Assembly: GCF_041320665.1 (NCBI RefSeq)
Contig: NZ_CP166730.1
Location: 3,968,001 to 4,032,000, forward strand
Reading direction: 5' to 3'
Source of the DNA: Comamonas sp. GB3 AK4-5
GTDB lineage: Bacteria > Pseudomonadota > Gammaproteobacteria > Burkholderiales > Burkholderiaceae_C
Length of the DNA stretch: 64,000 nucleotides
Positions 62,983 through 64,000 of the stretch are shown here, in pieces. The translations under genes and the position numbers were made by a program. Position 1 is the stretch's first letter; each line of letters begins with the position of its first letter. The notes below the pieces were generated by a model. It saw nothing but the letters and a program-made list of their open reading frames with translations. It was not told the origin of the DNA and ran no database searches.

Positions 62983-64000
62983 ATGGGACGCACCCTCTAC
63001 GACAAGATCTTTGATGAGCATGTCATCCACACCGAGGAAGACGGCACCGCCATCCTGTATATCGACCGCCACCTGGTGCACGAAGTCACCAGCCCCCAGG
63101 CCTTTGAAGGCCTGCGTGAGGCCGGCCGCAAGCTGTGGCGCATCAGCTCCGTGGTGGCCACGGCCGACCACAACACGCCCACCACCGGCTGGGAGCGCGG
63201 CTATGACGGCATCGAAGATCCGATCAGCAAGGAACAGATCACCACGCTGAACAGCAACATCACCGAGTTCGGCGCGGCCGCCTTCTTCCCCTTCATGGAC
63301 AAGGGCCAGGGCATCGTGCACGTCATGGGCCCCGAGCAAGGCGCCACCCTGCCCGGCATGACCGTGGTCTGCGGCGACAGCCACACCTCCACCCATGGCG
63401 CCTTTGGCGCGCTGGCCCACGGCATCGGCACCTCCGAGGTCGAGCATGTGATGGCCACCCAGACCCTGCTGGCCAAAAAGGCCAAGAACATGCTCATCAA
63501 GGTCAATGGCAAGGTCGCCCCCGGCGTGACGGCCAAGGACATTGTGCTGGCCATCATCGGCAAGATCGGCACGGCCGGCGGCACGGGCTACACCATTGAA
63601 TTTGCCGGCGAAGCGATTCGCGACCTCTCCATCGAAGGCCGCATGACGGTGTGCAACATGGCCATCGAAGGCGGCGCCCGCGCCGGCCTGGTGGCCGTGG
63701 ACGAAAAAACCATTGCCTATGTGAAGAACCGCCCGCTGGCCCCCAAGGGCGTGGAGTGGGATGCGGCCGTGGCCTATTGGAAGACGCTGCACTCCGACGT
63801 CGATGCCAAGTTCGACAGCGTGGTGGAACTGAACGCCGCCGACATCGTGCCCCAAGTCACCTGGGGCACCAACCCCGAGATGGTGCTGGGCATAGACGCG
63901 CGCGTGCCCGATCCCGACAAGGAAAAAGACGCCAACAAGCGCGGCGCCATCGAGCGCGCCCTGAGCTATATGGCCCTGGAGCCGGGCAAGCCGCTGAACG
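62983..64000 (+). CDS. leuC: 3-isopropylmalate dehydratase large subunit LeuC, N-terminal part
   Basis: The first 339 residues are visible; the gene runs out of the window. [15 protein letters not shown] is the usual start, [16 protein letters not shown] and [20 protein letters not shown] follow. The three iron-sulfur cysteines of LeuC lie beyond about residue 345 and are not visible. The enzyme isomerises isopropylmalate in leucine synthesis with LeuD, whose gene is expected to follow. Confidence 0.95.
   Translation, partial: MGRTLYDKIFDEHVIHTEEDGTAILYIDRHLVHEVTSPQAFEGLREAGRKLWRISSVVATADHNTPTTGWERGYDGIEDPISKEQITTLNSNITEFGAAAFFPFMDKGQGIVHVMGPEQGATLPGMTVVCGDSHTSTHGAFGALAHGIGTSEVEHVMATQTLLAKKAKNMLIKVNGKVAPGVTAKDIVLAIIGKIGTAGGTGYTIEFAGEAIRDLSIEGRMTVCNMAIEGGARAGLVAVDEKTIAYVKNRPLAPKGVEWDAAVAYWKTLHSDVDAKFDSVVELNAADIVPQVTWGTNPEMVLGIDARVPDPDKEKDANKRGAIERALSYMALEPGKPLN

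Noticed and set aside
62413..63855. Long open frame on the minus strand opposite the LysR gene and leuC
   Set aside because: It spans two genes on the other strand and has shadow-type composition.

Overview
The window is about 64 kb of GC-rich chromosome from a betaproteobacterium. Gene content and order (rpoZ-spoT, alaA-hom-thrC, rpsF-priB-rpsR-rplI-dnaB, grpE-dnaK-dnaJ), an S6/PriB operon and several dispersed intergenic repeats point to the family Comamonadaceae, most likely Comamonas or a close relative. This assignment is inferred from protein style and synteny; no database search was run. No prophage, insertion sequence or CRISPR array was seen. The only trace of a mobile element is a headless serine-recombinase-like gene at 40.1-40.4 kb.

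Layout: 0-7.2 kb holds the end of a TolC/CzcC-type efflux channel, a Mg2+ P-type ATPase (mgtA), an MgtC-family protein, a FixL/FixJ-like two-component pair and a tRNA-Gln. 7.3-17 kb holds two exporters, a radical SAM protein with a CX4CX2C motif, a large EF-hand membrane protein, a SPOR-domain protein and an I78-type lipoprotein. 17-25.6 kb holds housekeeping genes (hemW, rdgB, yicC, gmk, rpoZ, spoT) and a cardiolipin-synthase-type phospholipase D. 25.8-35 kb holds dusC, a methyltransferase, an acetyltransferase, an aldehyde dehydrogenase and clpB. 35-44 kb holds an AraC regulator with a divergent EamA transporter and molybdopterin genes (moaE; mobB-moeA-moaD) separated by about 4 kb of accessory genes. 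44-50 kb holds threonine and alanine biosynthesis (thrC, hom, alaA). 50-57.6 kb holds bcp, a PIN-PhoH protein, dnaB and the S6-PriB-S18-L9 operon. 57.8-61.7 kb is the chaperone operon grpE-dnaK-dnaJ. The right end has a LysR gene and the start of leuC.

Three dispersed repeat families mark the intergenic DNA. R1 is a 95-nt element with three nested stems, present three times at exactly the same length; base changes in one arm are mirrored in the other, so the fold itself seems to be conserved. R2 is a GC-rich element of about 100 bp that abuts gene ends and in several cases supplies the stop codon; a related repeat lies in frame inside moaE. R3 is a short CCCTC/GAGGG hairpin.

Regulation that can be read directly includes sigma-32-like promoters ahead of clpB, grpE and dnaK, an extended -10 promoter for the tRNA, several rho-independent terminators and palindromes upstream of mgtC, the AraC/EamA pair and the LysR gene. 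The most unusual items are the R1 elements, the repeat inside moaE, a translationally coupled trio (GIY-YIG-like, MarR-like, unknown) at 38.5-39.8 kb and the recombinase-tail gene coupled to an AtoE-type transporter.
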